A stretch of 64,000 bases of DNA, from assembly GCA_038534195.1 (NCBI GenBank), contig JBCAXE010000017.1, positions 5,452-69,451 of the forward strand. Reading direction: 5' to 3'. A program made the position numbers and the translations under genes. Source of the stretch: JAJFFW01 sp038534195 (GTDB lineage: Bacteria; Pseudomonadota; Alphaproteobacteria; Caulobacterales; Parvularculaceae). Numbering within the stretch: position 1 is the first letter of the stretch; each line of letters opens with the position of its first letter. This document shows positions 52,524 to 60,842 of this stretch, piece after piece. Under the pieces are notes generated by a model. It was not told the DNA's origin, did not search any database, and saw nothing but the letters and a program-made list of their open reading frames with translations.

Positions 52524-53548
52524 GACGCATCTCCGTCGGTCAATTCTTCTTTACGCGGCTTTTCGTTTTCCATGCGAACCGCTACGCGATCGCCGGCGCG
52601 GCCCACTTTACCGCGTCCAATGAGGACATCGCCGGAACGCAGCTCAATCGCGCTCGTGGGCGCGGCGGCGAAAACGAGCGTGTCGCCCTCCTCCAGTTGT
52701 TGCAGTTGCGTCAGCGGCATCGTCTTCGCCGCCATGACGGCCCGAAGATCGACGGTGGCCGTCTTTACTTCTTGCGCAAGATGATCGCGCCACATCGCGT
52801 CGGCGGCGTGCGCTTCGCCGATGAATTCCCGCAATAGTTCATCGCGCAGCGGCTCCAGCGTCGCATGCGGAATAACAATTGAGGCGCGTCCGCCCAGCTC
52901 ATCAATGCGAATACGGAACTTCGCAAGGGCGCATACGCTCGCCTCCTGCACGATTGCGGCGAAGCGCGGCGTCGTTTCGATTCTATCGATTGCAAATTTC
53001 GGCGACGCCACAGGCTGGAACGCATCGTCGAGATCATTCACGAGCAAGGACAGCATGCGTTCCGCGAGAGACAGCTCAATCGCCGTAAACCCGCGATCAT
53101 CGATGCTGAGCGCGCCCGCACCGCGCCGCCCCCCGAGCAAGAGATCAACGATGGAAGAGACGAGCGTCGCATCGGCGGCGACGAGGCAATAATTGTCAAG
53201 GAGCGGCGAGTAAACGACGCCGACGACCGTCGGCTGCGGCAGCGCCCCCAAAAAGTCGCCGAAGCGCGTCGACGTCACATCGTCCAGCGCCACTTCCACA
53301 TTGTCGTCCGCCATCTGGCGCAACGATGTGGACATGCGCCGGGCGGTATGGTCGAAAATAACGTCCAGCATGGGTAGGCGGCGATGCGAGACCAGCGCTG
53401 AGTTGATCAACGCGCGCAATCCCGATCGGTCGACGCCCTCCTCCGCATCGAAGTCGAAGCCGAAAAGATCGGAGATATCGTCGCCCTGATCTTCTGACCA
53501 GGTGACGTCATCTTCTTCGTCATACGCCGTTTGTGTGGTTTCAGACAT
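52520..53548 (-). CDS. fliM: Flagellar motor switch protein FliM
   Basis: 342 aa C-ring protein that transmits CheY-P binding to rotor reversal. A middle domain with LDVIFDHTARRMSTSLRQ and LLLGGRRGAG (the GGxG FliG-binding loop), and a C-terminal SpoA domain (VDLRAVMAAKTMPLTQLQQL, EEGDTLVF, GKVGRAGDRVAVRM). The N-terminal CheY-binding segment, usually LSQDEID, is replaced by acidic DDISDLFGFDFD, so CheY recognition is divergent. Lies 12 nt after fliL. Confidence 0.93.
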   Translation of the reverse strand: MSETTQTAYDEEDDVTWSEDQGDDISDLFGFDFDAEEGVDRSGLRALINSALVSHRRLPMLDVIFDHTARRMSTSLRQMADDNVEVALDDVTSTRFGDFLGALPQPTVVGVVYSPLLDNYCLVAADATLVSSIVDLLLGGRRGAGALSIDDRGFTAIELSLAERMLSLLVNDLDDAFQPVASPKFAIDRIETTPRFAAIVQEASVCALAKFRIRIDELGGRASIVIPHATLEPLRDELLREFIGEAHAADAMWRDHLAQEVKTATVDLRAVMAAKTMPLTQLQQLEEGDTLVFAAAPTSAIELRSGDVLIGRGKVGRAGDRVAVRMENEKPRKEELTDGDAS

Positions 53549-53560
53549 TCAATACGCTTT

Positions 53561-54052
53561 CTACTGAATAACAAGATCGTTGATGACAACGTCGTCAGCC
53601 TTCGCCGGCCCAAGGACGAGATTGATCCGGCGCAACAGCTCGCGTTTGACGCGCGCCATGCCTTCCGACCCGCGAAAATCTTCGGGCTGCAATTCTCTCA
53701 AGAAGAACGTCGTTCTCTCAATAATATAGGGCTGCGCCGCAGCGATTTGCTGGAGGGTTTCCTGTTGCTGACCGCTTTTGACGACGATCGACGCCGACAA
53801 TTTCAAATAGGCGACGCGCCCGTCGCGATCCGGGGACAAGTCAATCAGAAATTCAGGGAGCGGCGCATAATGGGTCTTGCCGACCTTAACGGTTTCGATC
53901 GCCGCCTGCGGCCGGCCGGCGAAGACTTGCGTCCGTTCCGCGAAGACGACAATACCGGCCACGAAACACAAAGAAACGCCAACCGCCAGGACAATATACT
54001 TGCCTGGCGTGCGCACGCGTTCGCGGTCGCCTGTACCCGGAGTGTTCGTCAT
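53561..54052 (-). CDS. fliL: Flagellar basal body-associated protein FliL
   Basis: 163 aa from the ATG at 54052 (MTNTPGTGDRERVRT). One membrane helix (YIVLAVGVSLCFVAGIVVFA) and a periplasmic stomatin-like domain (EFLIDLSPDRDGRVAYLKLS ... LLRRINLVLG) ending VVINDLVIQ, the typical FliL C-terminus. FliL forms a ring around the stator and supports torque. First gene of the minus-strand operon; the frame continues upstream but without features. Confidence 0.9.
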   Translation of the reverse strand: MTNTPGTGDRERVRTPGKYIVLAVGVSLCFVAGIVVFAERTQVFAGRPQAAIETVKVGKTHYAPLPEFLIDLSPDRDGRVAYLKLSASIVVKSGQQQETLQQIAAAQPYIIERTTFFLRELQPEDFRGSEGMARVKRELLRRINLVLGPAKADDVVINDLVIQ

Positions 54053-54175
54053 TCTTTCGTCCTCGACACAATTGCTCGAGCAGCCCGCCCATAAGAGCGC
54101 AAACAGGGTTAAAAACCGGTTTCGGCGGTGAAATTTGCCCGGCAAGATCTGCCGCCTCGCGAACCGCTCACTCAC

Positions 54176-54202
54176 TATCACGTTGTTTTTAAATTGATTT
54201 TC
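54176..54202 (+). promoter_or_regulatory. Conserved upstream element of the flgF promoter
   Basis: TATCACGTTGTTTTTAAATT then GATTTTC. It matches the element at 59275-59300 before flgI at 23 of 26 positions and lies 29 nt (start to start) before the sigma-54 -24 element. A/T-rich and bend-prone, compatible with IHF or an FlbD-type activator site. Confidence 0.5.
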
Positions 54203-54204
54203 TC

Positions 54205-54220
54205 TGGCATGCCGCTTGCG
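54205..54220 (+). promoter_or_regulatory. Sigma-54 promoter of flgFGAH
   Basis: TGGCAT-GCCGC-TTGCG: matches TGGCAC-N5-TTGCW with GG and GC at the required spacing. It is ~50 nt before the flgF ATG, as expected for a class III flagellar operon. Confidence 0.8.
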
Positions 54221-54270
54221 ACGCTGGGCGCAAGAACCCACCTCTCGTCGATTGAAAAAGAGCCGCCTTT

Positions 54271-55014
54271 ATGGAAAACGCCATCACCGCCGGATTATCG
54301 AAACAGATCGTCCTGACGCGCGCCCTGGAAGTGACGGCGAACAATATCGCTAATCAGACCACGGCGGGTTACAAGGCGGAGCGTCTCGCCTTTCGCGAAT
54401 ATATTGCGCAAGTTCCTGTTAGGAATGCTGAAGCGGACGTTAAGGACCCCTTTGTTTCGCTTGTTGTCGACCCGGACAGCTACACCGATTTCTCCGCAGG
54501 CGGACTGGAGCCTACTTACAACGATCTTGATTTCGCAATTGAAGGCGACGGCTTTTTCGCCATCGAGACCGCAAACGGCGTGCGCTATACGCGCGACGGC
54601 CATTTCAATATCAACACATTTGGCGAATTGGTGACGCGCGACGGCGCCTCGGTTCTCGACGCAGGCGGCTCGCCAATTATTCTTGACCCGGAGGCCGGTC
54701 CGCCGCTCCTGACGCCGGACGGCGTTCTGCAACAGCTGGACGCGCCCGTCGCCACCCTCGGCGTTTTCAGGTTTGAGGCGCAAGCGGGCCTGCGCAAAAC
54801 AGGCGATAACCTGTTCACCGCCGCAACACCGCCGAACGCCGTCGACCAGCCGCGCGTCAGACAAGGCTTTATCGAAACATCGAATGTCGCGCCGATCACC
54901 GCGGTCACCGACATGATTGAAATCCTGCGCGCCTATGAACAGGCGGCGCGCGTTGTCGAAACATCAGATGAGCTGGCGCGTAACGCCATCTCCACGCTCA
55001 GCGATCAGGCATAG
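54271..55014 (+). CDS. flgF: Flagellar basal-body rod protein FlgF
   Basis: 247 aa proximal rod protein. N-terminal rod motif QIVLTRALEVTANNIANQTT, central hook-like domain with LDFAIEGDGFFAIETANGVR and YTRDGHFNIN, C-terminal QGFIETSNVAPITAVTDMIE and the terminal helix EQAARVVETSDELARNAIS. Exported by the flagellar secretion system without signal peptide. First gene of the sigma-54 operon; flgG follows 14 nt later. Confidence 0.95.
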   Translation: MENAITAGLSKQIVLTRALEVTANNIANQTTAGYKAERLAFREYIAQVPVRNAEADVKDPFVSLVVDPDSYTDFSAGGLEPTYNDLDFAIEGDGFFAIETANGVRYTRDGHFNINTFGELVTRDGASVLDAGGSPIILDPEAGPPLLTPDGVLQQLDAPVATLGVFRFEAQAGLRKTGDNLFTAATPPNAVDQPRVRQGFIETSNVAPITAVTDMIEILRAYEQAARVVETSDELARNAISTLSDQA

Positions 55015-55028
55015 GAGCCAGCACCCCC

Positions 55029-55817
55029 ATGAAATCCCTCTCCATCGCCGCCACGGGCATGCTCGCGCAGCAACGCAACGTTGAAGTGATCTCGAACAAT
55101 ATCGCCAACCTCAACACGGTTGGCTTCAAACGTCAGCGGGCGGAGTTCCAGGACTTGCTTTATCAGACGCTGGAGCGCGCGGGCGCCATCTCCAACGCCA
55201 CGGGCACTGTCGTGCCGAACGGCGTTCAGATCGGCGCAGGCGTCAAAACCGGCTCGGTTTATCGCATCACCGAACAAGGAAACGTGACTTCCACCGGCAA
55301 TGATTTCGACCTCGCCGTCTCCGGACGCGGCCTTTTCCGCATTCAGTTGCCCGACAACACCGAGGCCTATTCGCGCGCCGGCAATTTCGCCGTTTCCGCT
55401 GACGGCCGCATTGTGACCGAAGACGGCTATGAAGTGCTGCCCGGCATCACCGTGCCGGAAGACGCGGTCGATGTTTCCATTTCGGAAGACGGCGTCGTTC
55501 AGGCGCGGATCGCAGGCGAGCAGCAATTACAGGAACTCGGCCAGCTTGAACTCGCAACATTCTTCAACGAATCCGGCCTTGAGGCCATCGGCGACAATCT
55601 TCTTTTGGAGACCTCCGCATCAGGCGAACCGGTGATCGGCAATCCGGGCGAGCCTGGCTTCGGCACCATCCTTCAGGGCTTCATCGAGACATCGAACGTC
55701 GATCCCGTGCAGGAGATCACCTCGCTGATCGCTGCGCAGCGCGCTTACGAGATGAACGCGCGGGTGATTGAGACCTCCGATGAAATGCTCGCCACCAACG
55801 CCAACCTTCGCCAGTAA
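55029..55817 (+). CDS. flgG: Flagellar basal-body rod protein FlgG
   Basis: 262 aa distal rod protein. MKSLSIAATGMLAQQRNVEV with ISNNIANLNTVGFKRQRAEF is the standard FlgG N-terminus; NDFDLAVSGRGLFRIQLPD and YSRAGNFAVSADG the core; QGFIETSNVDPVQEITSLIA with ETSDEMLATNANLRQ the C-terminus. Length is normal (E. coli 260). The gene lies between flgF and flgA. Confidence 0.97.
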   Translation: MKSLSIAATGMLAQQRNVEVISNNIANLNTVGFKRQRAEFQDLLYQTLERAGAISNATGTVVPNGVQIGAGVKTGSVYRITEQGNVTSTGNDFDLAVSGRGLFRIQLPDNTEAYSRAGNFAVSADGRIVTEDGYEVLPGITVPEDAVDVSISEDGVVQARIAGEQQLQELGQLELATFFNESGLEAIGDNLLLETSASGEPVIGNPGEPGFGTILQGFIETSNVDPVQEITSLIAAQRAYEMNARVIETSDEMLATNANLRQ

Positions 55818-55833
55818 ATAGGACGCGCCTGAA

Positions 55834-56586
55834 ATGAAAGCGACCCGCCTTCCCGGATTTGTGAGCTACGCCGCCATCGCGCTCTGGTTTCTGCTGACGC
55901 TTATGCGACCGCTTTCAGCGCATGCGGAAGAAACGGCTTTAACCGCGACGGCGAGCGACCTCGCACCCACAATCGAAGCGGCGCTCATGCGTCACGGCGT
56001 TGCGGCCGACGCTGTTATCACCCTCGACGCGCCTGCGACGTCCGTTGCGCTCGTCGCTAACGGCGCGCCGATCTTTGACAGCGTGAGCGTTAATCCGATC
56101 ACCGGCCGCTTTCTCATTCGCGCCCGCAGTCACCCAGGCGTCGCGCCGGCGTCGATTTCTGGACGGGCGGCGGCGACGACCCGGTTCCCGGTTCTGACCC
56201 GGTCCATTGCCCGCGGCGACATTATCGCGGAAAGCGACATTGTCTACGTGGAACGCAATGACCTTCCGGCGCTCTCTTTCGTCACTAATGCGGGCGATGT
56301 GATCGGCAAGGTCGCCATGCGCCCCTTACGCGCGAACACGCCGCTGCGCGCCAACGCCGTTAAAGCGCCGCAACTCGTCAAGAAAGGCGCCCTCGTCACC
56401 GTGCGCTATAAGATGAGCGGCTTGCAGGTCTCCCACCATGGCGTCGCGCGCCAATCGGGCGCACTCGGCGACGTGATCAACATCATGAACACCAAGAGCG
56501 AACGCACGATCAAGGCGGTCATTACCGGGACGAACGAAGCGCGCGTGATCGGCGCCCGACAGCAACCGAGTTTTTTGGACCTATAA
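55834..56586 (+). CDS. flgA: Flagellar P-ring assembly chaperone FlgA
   Basis: 250 aa with a signal peptide (SYAAIALWFLLTLMRPLSAH then AEE). The second half is the SAF domain: TRSIARGDIIAESDIVYVER, VGKVAMRPLRANTPLRANAV-like IGKVAMRPLRANTPLRAN and the final LVTVRYKMSGLQVSHHGVAR with INIMNTKSERTIKAVI. FlgA guides FlgI into the P ring in the periplasm. Spaced 16 nt after flgG, one nt before flgH. Confidence 0.9.
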   Translation: MKATRLPGFVSYAAIALWFLLTLMRPLSAHAEETALTATASDLAPTIEAALMRHGVAADAVITLDAPATSVALVANGAPIFDSVSVNPITGRFLIRARSHPGVAPASISGRAAATTRFPVLTRSIARGDIIAESDIVYVERNDLPALSFVTNAGDVIGKVAMRPLRANTPLRANAVKAPQLVKKGALVTVRYKMSGLQVSHHGVARQSGALGDVINIMNTKSERTIKAVITGTNEARVIGARQQPSFLDL

Positions 56587-56587
56587 G

Positions 56588-57334
56588 ATGACGCATCCTC
56601 TTCGCACGCTCAGCCTTCTCCTACTCGCCGTCAGCCTTTCGGCTTGCGCCGCCGGCGGGCGCATCAAAAATATCGGGCAAGCCCCCGATCTTGCGCCGAC
56701 AGAAAACCCCGCCGCGCTTTACGGCGGACGCACGGTATCACTGCCGATGCCGGCGGCGCGGCCCGAGACAGTGAAGGCGAACTCCCTCTGGCGGCCCGGC
56801 GCGCGGTCATTCTTCAAAGACCAACGCGCCTCCTCGCGCGGCGACATTGTCACCGTTGTCATCGATATTGACGATCGCGCGCGACTCAACAATCGCACCG
56901 AACGCACGCGCGCCAACGGCGAACAGGCCGAGCTCCCCGCGTTCGGCGGTTTTGAACAGCGCCTCGCCGACATTCTCCCCGACGGCGCGAACCCCGCCCA
57001 GCTTGTGGACTTGTCGTCGGACTCCTCCACACGCGGCGAAGGCTCAGTGGACCGTCGCGAAGATGTGGAGCTGACCGTCGCCGCTATCGTCACGGACGTC
57101 CTGCCGAACGGCAATCTCGTAATCGCCGGTAAACAGGAGGTACGGGTCAATTTCGAAGTCCGTGAACTGATCGTTACAGGCGTTATTCGTCCGGAAGATA
57201 TTTCCAATGCAAACCGAATCAGTCATGCGCAAATTGCCGAAGCGCGTATTTCTTATGGCGGGCGTGGTCAGCTTACGGATGTTCAGCAAGCGCGCTACGG
57301 TCAGCAACTCTACGACATTATCTTCCCGTTCTAA
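56588..57334 (+). CDS. flgH: Flagellar L-ring protein FlgH
   Basis: 248 aa outer-membrane lipoprotein with lipobox LSAC (VSLSACAAGG). Characteristic FlgH sequence: NSLWRPGARSFFKDQRASSR, GDIVTVVIDIDDRARLNN, LPNGNLVIAGKQEVRVNFE and ISNANRISHAQIAEARISYG ending in YDIIFPF. Last gene of the flgFGAH operon. Confidence 0.95.
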   Translation: MTHPLRTLSLLLLAVSLSACAAGGRIKNIGQAPDLAPTENPAALYGGRTVSLPMPAARPETVKANSLWRPGARSFFKDQRASSRGDIVTVVIDIDDRARLNNRTERTRANGEQAELPAFGGFEQRLADILPDGANPAQLVDLSSDSSTRGEGSVDRREDVELTVAAIVTDVLPNGNLVIAGKQEVRVNFEVRELIVTGVIRPEDISNANRISHAQIAEARISYGGRGQLTDVQQARYGQQLYDIIFPF

Positions 57335-57498
57335 ACCGTCAGCATGCGGCGGTGGGCGCTTGTGACGCGCTACAACCCGCCTTTACAATTCCCAATATCG
57401 GACATCCGTGCGCCTAACGGCCGCTCGATTCTCGCCTTAATTGAATTTTACCGTCTGTTCATGGGCAGTCCTGCTGGGGACAAGGAATGGAGAACGCC

Positions 57499-57990
57499 AT
57501 GAAAATGATGATAAAAGCAATTGCGGCCGGGATCGTCGGCTTTGCAGCCATGGGCATTACAGCGGCTTCAGCAGAATACCGTCCGGAATTGTGCCGGTAC
57601 GATCATGACCACCGTTCGCACGACGCCAACTATTACGATTATTACCCGGGTGATCGCTATTTCAGCGGCGCCTATGACCGGCGCAATCGCAGCAGCGCCA
57701 GCTTCAGCGTCACCTTCGGCGATCGTGGATATTATAACTCGCGCCGCGGCTACCGGAACAACGGCTATCGTTCGCGCAACCGCGATCTTGTCTTCCGCCG
57801 CGTCCTGGACACGCGCTTCCGCGCCCGGATCGTGGTCAAGGAAGAGGTTGTCTACACGCGCCGCGGTCAGCGTCTCGTATGCACCGTGACCCCGCGCGGC
57901 CCGGACTCTGACCTCGTACCGTACCGCCGCCTGAAACGGGTCGCCCGTAATAATTGTTCAGCGAGAGCGCGGGTACGGATTTACGCCTAA
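57499..57990 (+). CDS. Small exported Tyr/Arg-rich protein of unknown function
   Basis: 163 aa from the ATG at 57499, chosen for GGAG 6 nt upstream; an in-frame ATG at 57487 overlaps that site. Signal peptide MIKAIAAGIVGFAAMGITAA followed by SAEYRPELC. The mature part is rich in Tyr, Arg, Asn and Asp with repeats such as YYDYYPGDRYF and YYNSRRGYRNNGYRSRNRD, then a more folded-looking VFRRVLDTRFRARIVVKEEV and three cysteines. No family recognised. It stands alone with its own terminator. Confidence 0.7.
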   Translation: MKMMIKAIAAGIVGFAAMGITAASAEYRPELCRYDHDHRSHDANYYDYYPGDRYFSGAYDRRNRSSASFSVTFGDRGYYNSRRGYRNNGYRSRNRDLVFRRVLDTRFRARIVVKEEVVYTRRGQRLVCTVTPRGPDSDLVPYRRLKRVARNNCSARARVRIYA

Positions 57991-58013
57991 CGCTTAAACG
58001 AACCACCAAAAAG

Positions 58014-58047
58014 AAACCCGCTTCTTCGTGAAGCGGGTTTTTTCTTT
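58014..58047 (+). terminator. Strong bidirectional rho-independent terminator
   Basis: CCCGCTTC / GAAGCGGG stem with TTCGT loop, TTTTTTCTTT downstream on plus and TTTCTTTTT downstream on minus. Ends both the small exported gene and dksA. Confidence 0.93.
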
Positions 58048-58080
58048 GCGCCATTCAGCGAACCGCGTTCATTGATTCGT

Positions 58081-58497
58081 CTAATCGTCGCGATGCACCT
58101 TTTCGGATTTCTCGTGGCGTTCCTGCGCTTCAAGCGACAGGGTCGCAATCGGTCTCGCTTCGAGACGACGCAGACTGATCGGGTCGCCGGTTTCTTCGCA
58201 ATAGCCGTATTCGCCGATGTCGATTTTCCGGAGCGCGCTGTCGATCTTTGAGATCAGTTTGCGCTGCCGGTCGCGCGTCCGGAGCTCAAGCGCCTTGTCA
58301 GTCTCGCTCGACGCACGGTCGGCGATATCCGGCAAGTGCAGGCTGTCTTCCTGCAACCCGTTGATCGTGTCTTTACTCTCGCGAAGGATATCGTCGCGCC
58401 AATCGAGCAATTTGCGCTTGAAATATTCCTTCTGACGGTCGTTCATGAAGGGCTCGTCTTCGGTTGGACGATAGTCTTCAAGATCGGTCGTCGACAT
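58081..58497 (-). CDS. dksA: RNA polymerase-binding transcription factor DksA
   Basis: 138 aa from the ATG at 58497 (MSTTDLEDYRPTEDEPFMND); the frame is open 14 codons further. The coiled-coil hairpin region contains RKLLDWRDDILRESKDTING and the conserved tip acidic residues around DRASSETDKALEL; the zinc-finger part is reduced: only one cysteine of the usual set is seen in YGYCEETGDPISLRRLEARP. DksA modulates RNA polymerase with ppGpp. Loss of zinc cysteines is common in alphaproteobacterial DksA. Own terminator shared with the convergent gene. Confidence 0.93.
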   Translation of the reverse strand: MSTTDLEDYRPTEDEPFMNDRQKEYFKRKLLDWRDDILRESKDTINGLQEDSLHLPDIADRASSETDKALELRTRDRQRKLISKIDSALRKIDIGEYGYCEETGDPISLRRLEARPIATLSLEAQERHEKSEKVHRDD

Positions 58498-58715
58498 GTA
58501 CACCTCCCAATCATCCACACGCGCTGCGGTCTCGCCCAACCAGCGGGCCCTCGACAGCGCGGCCTATATAGCGGCGGCCCTTTCCCTGCTCAAGCCGGAA
58601 TCGGCCTCCCGCCTCCTCACATTTTTGCGCTTTAAATCAAAAGGTTGATGAAATGATTGACGCCCGTGCGGCGATCTGGTGTTGCTGCATCGCGGCATAA
58701 ATTTCCGCTGCAAAA

Positions 58716-59141
58716 TCAACGCTCAAGTTTGGCCAGCTCAACCCGGGCGCGTAGCTCGATATCGTTGAAAAGAGCCGACAGCGCAGGGTCGGCTTGCGTC
58801 CCCGCTGACGCCAATAGCGACTTTTGTTGATCGATGTGGTCGGCGAGCGCGGTCAGATCCCGTTTGTAAAGGCGCGCTTCCAGCAGCCCCTGCTGAAGGC
58901 GATCGAGCAAGGCGAGCGCCTGCTTGCCGGCGGCGATCAATTTTCCGCGCGAGGCGCCGTCGCTTTGCAGATTGATTAAAGCATCAAGGCTTGCAATCGG
59001 CGCAGCGCTGGAAATGCCTGCTGAAGCGCTTGTTTGCGCCGGCGCCGCGTCGACTTTGAAGTCCGATGACGCGCCGCCCGATTTCTTCGCACGCTTCACG
59101 CTCGCCGTTGCGCCCGCCTTGTTCGGTCCTGAAACTTTCAT
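58716..59141 (-). CDS. fliX: Flagellar assembly regulator FliX
   Basis: 141 aa from the ATG at 59141 (MKVSGPNKAG); another ATG at 59150 is possible. The N-terminus is disordered; the C-terminal half ALALLDRLQQGLLEARLYKR ... LFNDIELRARVELAKLE is the FliX signature, including the final ELAKLE. In Caulobacter FliX lies divergent from flgI, exactly as here, and couples early basal-body assembly to the sigma-54 activator FlbD. A near-consensus CtrA box lies 44-58 nt upstream, fitting a class II gene. Confidence 0.85.
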   Translation of the reverse strand: MKVSGPNKAGATASVKRAKKSGGASSDFKVDAAPAQTSASAGISSAAPIASLDALINLQSDGASRGKLIAAGKQALALLDRLQQGLLEARLYKRDLTALADHIDQQKSLLASAGTQADPALSALFNDIELRARVELAKLER

Positions 59142-59184
59142 CGCATTCACTCACACCACGCTCTCGCTTATGAGCCCGCGGCCA

Positions 59185-59199
59185 TAAAGGTTGCGTTAA
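59185..59199. promoter_or_regulatory. Near-consensus CtrA box before fliX
   Basis: TAAA-GGTTGCG-TTAA, one mismatch from TTAA-N7-TTAA, 44-58 nt upstream of the fliX start on the minus strand. fliX is CtrA-dependent in Caulobacter. Confidence 0.45.
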
Positions 59200-59274
59200 G
59201 GACGGCAAATTTTTCCCGGCAGGCGCTGCCGGTCGCACGGCGGCGCGTCGCCACGCACGCGATCGCTCCCCTTA

Positions 59275-59300
59275 TATCATGTTGATTTTAAATAGATTTT
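59275..59300 (+). promoter_or_regulatory. Conserved upstream element of the flgI promoter
   Basis: TATCATGTTGATTTTAAATA then GATTTT, matching 54176-54201 at 23 of 26 positions. Start-to-start distance to the -24 element is 40 nt here against 29 nt at flgF, a difference of 11 nt or about one DNA turn. Confidence 0.5.
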
Positions 59301-59314
59301 TCTCCTCCCTCACA

Positions 59315-59330
59315 TGGCACGGGAATGGCT
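59315..59330 (+). promoter_or_regulatory. Sigma-54 promoter of flgI-cheL-flbY
   Basis: TGGCAC-GGGAA-TGGCT: perfect -24 half, one mismatch in the -12 half (TTGCT). An in-frame ATG at 59314 lies inside the -24 element and so cannot be the start codon if this promoter is used. Confidence 0.7.
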
Positions 59331-59364
59331 ATTAGCTAAACAGCAAATAAAAACGAGCCAGCCA

Positions 59365-60477
59365 GTGCGCCACCTGACGACGACATTCCTTTGCCTATTC
59401 GCCCTCGCCGCATCGGCGACCGCGCCTGCGCACGCCACGTCGCGCATAAAAGACCTCGCCGCTGTGGAAGGCGTGCGCGAGAACATGCTTGTGGGGTACG
59501 GGCTCGTTGTCGGCCTCGACGGCACTGGCGATCGTATCCGCAACACGCCCTTCACGCGTGAAAGCCTCGTCTCGATGCTGGAGCGTATGGGCGTCAATAT
59601 TCGTTCGGAACTTCTTGATACGGATAATGTGGCCGCCGTCATGGTGACCGCGAACCTGCCGGCCTTCGCGACGCAAGGCGCACGCATCGACGTATCGGTG
59701 AGCGCCCTTGGCGACGCGGAAAGCCTGCGCGGCGGTGTTCTTCTTGTGACGCCGCTTCATGGCGCCGACGGAGAAGTCTATGGCATTGCGCAAGGGTCCG
59801 TCGCCGTTAGCGGCTTCACCGCGCGCGGTCAGGCGGCGCAGATCACAAGCGGCGTCCCCACGAACGGTCGCATCGCCAACGGCGCCGTTGTTGAACGCGA
59901 GATCACCTATTCGCTTCTCAGCGAGGCCTCAATCCGCCTGGCACTGCGCAACCCCGATTTCACCACCGCGCGCCGGATCGCGACCGCCATTACCGAAACG
60001 CTTGGCGCGGGCGCGGCTTCCGTGATTGATCCGGGCACGGTGCGTGTCAACAAGCTGGAATCCTATCAGGGCGACATGATCAACCTGATCGCGGACATCG
60101 AAACGCTGCGCGTCACCCCCGATCAAACGGCGCGCGTTGTGATTGACGAAGCGTCCGGCGTGATCGTCATGGGCGATAATGTGCGCGTCTCCACCGTCGC
60201 CATCGCGCAAGGCGCGTTGACAATCTCAGTGAGCGAGACCCCGCAAGTCAGCCAGCCGAGCCCATTCTCCGAACGCGGCGACACGGTTGTCGTCCCGCGC
60301 ACGGACCTGACAGCCGACGATGAGGAAGGCGAGTTGAAAATCGTCCAGGAAGGCGTGCGCCTCAGCGATCTTGTGGACGGATTAAACGCGCTCGGCGTAA
60401 GCCCGCGCGACATGATTTCAATCCTTCAGGCGATCAAAGCCGCCGGCGCTCTTCAGGCCGAAATCGAGGTGATGTGA
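59365..60477 (+). CDS. flgI: Flagellar P-ring protein FlgI
   Basis: 370 aa from a GTG at 59365 giving the signal peptide VRHLTTTFLCLFALAASATA then PAHATSRIKDLA. The open frame begins at an ATG at 59314, but that lies in the sigma-54 promoter and would give an atypical N-terminus. FlgI hallmarks: IKDLAAVEGVRENMLVGYGL, VGLDGTGDRIRNTPFTRESL, NVAAVMVTANLPAFA, GARIDVSVSALGDAESLRGG, TGxLTPL-like VLLVTPLHGADG, and the C-terminal SDLVDGLNALGVSPRDMISI. Forms the periplasmic P ring. Stop overlaps cheL by 4 nt. Confidence 0.93.
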   Translation: MRHLTTTFLCLFALAASATAPAHATSRIKDLAAVEGVRENMLVGYGLVVGLDGTGDRIRNTPFTRESLVSMLERMGVNIRSELLDTDNVAAVMVTANLPAFATQGARIDVSVSALGDAESLRGGVLLVTPLHGADGEVYGIAQGSVAVSGFTARGQAAQITSGVPTNGRIANGAVVEREITYSLLSEASIRLALRNPDFTTARRIATAITETLGAGAASVIDPGTVRVNKLESYQGDMINLIADIETLRVTPDQTARVVIDEASGVIVMGDNVRVSTVAIAQGALTISVSETPQVSQPSPFSERGDTVVVPRTDLTADDEEGELKIVQEGVRLSDLVDGLNALGVSPRDMISILQAIKAAGALQAEIEVM

Positions 60478-60827
60478 TGAGCCTGACAGCGATTGAACAA
60501 ATCACCGCATCGCCGTCCGCCCCAACGCAGTCCGCGCTGGCGCAAGCCGGCCCAGCGCGACTTAGCAGCGAACAACAGAACGCCCGCATTGAAGAAACGG
60601 CGAAAGAATTCGAAGCGCTGATCATCGCGCAACTTCTCCAGCCGCTTTTTTCTTCCGTGGAAACGCCGGGCCTCGCCGGCGGCGGCCCTGGGCAGGAGGC
60701 TTTTGAAAGTCTGCTCCAGGAACAATATGCAAGCGCGATCGCCGAACGCGGCGGCTTCGGCATCGCCGATCAGGTGAAAGCCGCGTTGATCGACCTGCAA
60801 TCCTCTCCCCTCCGCCAATTATCTTAA
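60474..60827 (+). CDS. cheL: Rod-binding protein CheL (FlgJ N-terminal domain only)
   Basis: 117 aa corresponding to the rod-capping domain of FlgJ without the muramidase: EETAKEFEALIIAQLLQPLF, GGGPGQEAFESLLQEQYASA and RGGFGIADQVKAALIDLQ. In Caulobacter the same small gene follows flgI and is named cheL. The peptidoglycan-cutting partner must be encoded elsewhere. The ATG overlaps the flgI stop. Confidence 0.88.
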   Translation: MMSLTAIEQITASPSAPTQSALAQAGPARLSSEQQNARIEETAKEFEALIIAQLLQPLFSSVETPGLAGGGPGQEAFESLLQEQYASAIAERGGFGIADQVKAALIDLQSSPLRQLS

Positions 60828-60842
60828 GTTGAGGCCAGACCC

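Noticed and set aside
54099..54120. CtrA box before fliL (TTAA near 54108)
   Set aside because: Only one half-site is present; the second half shows little match in either direction.
54053..54175. Sigma-54 promoter for the fliL operon (CGGCAGATCTTGCC on the minus strand)
   Set aside because: GG and GC are two bases too close, so it cannot be a sigma-54 core promoter.
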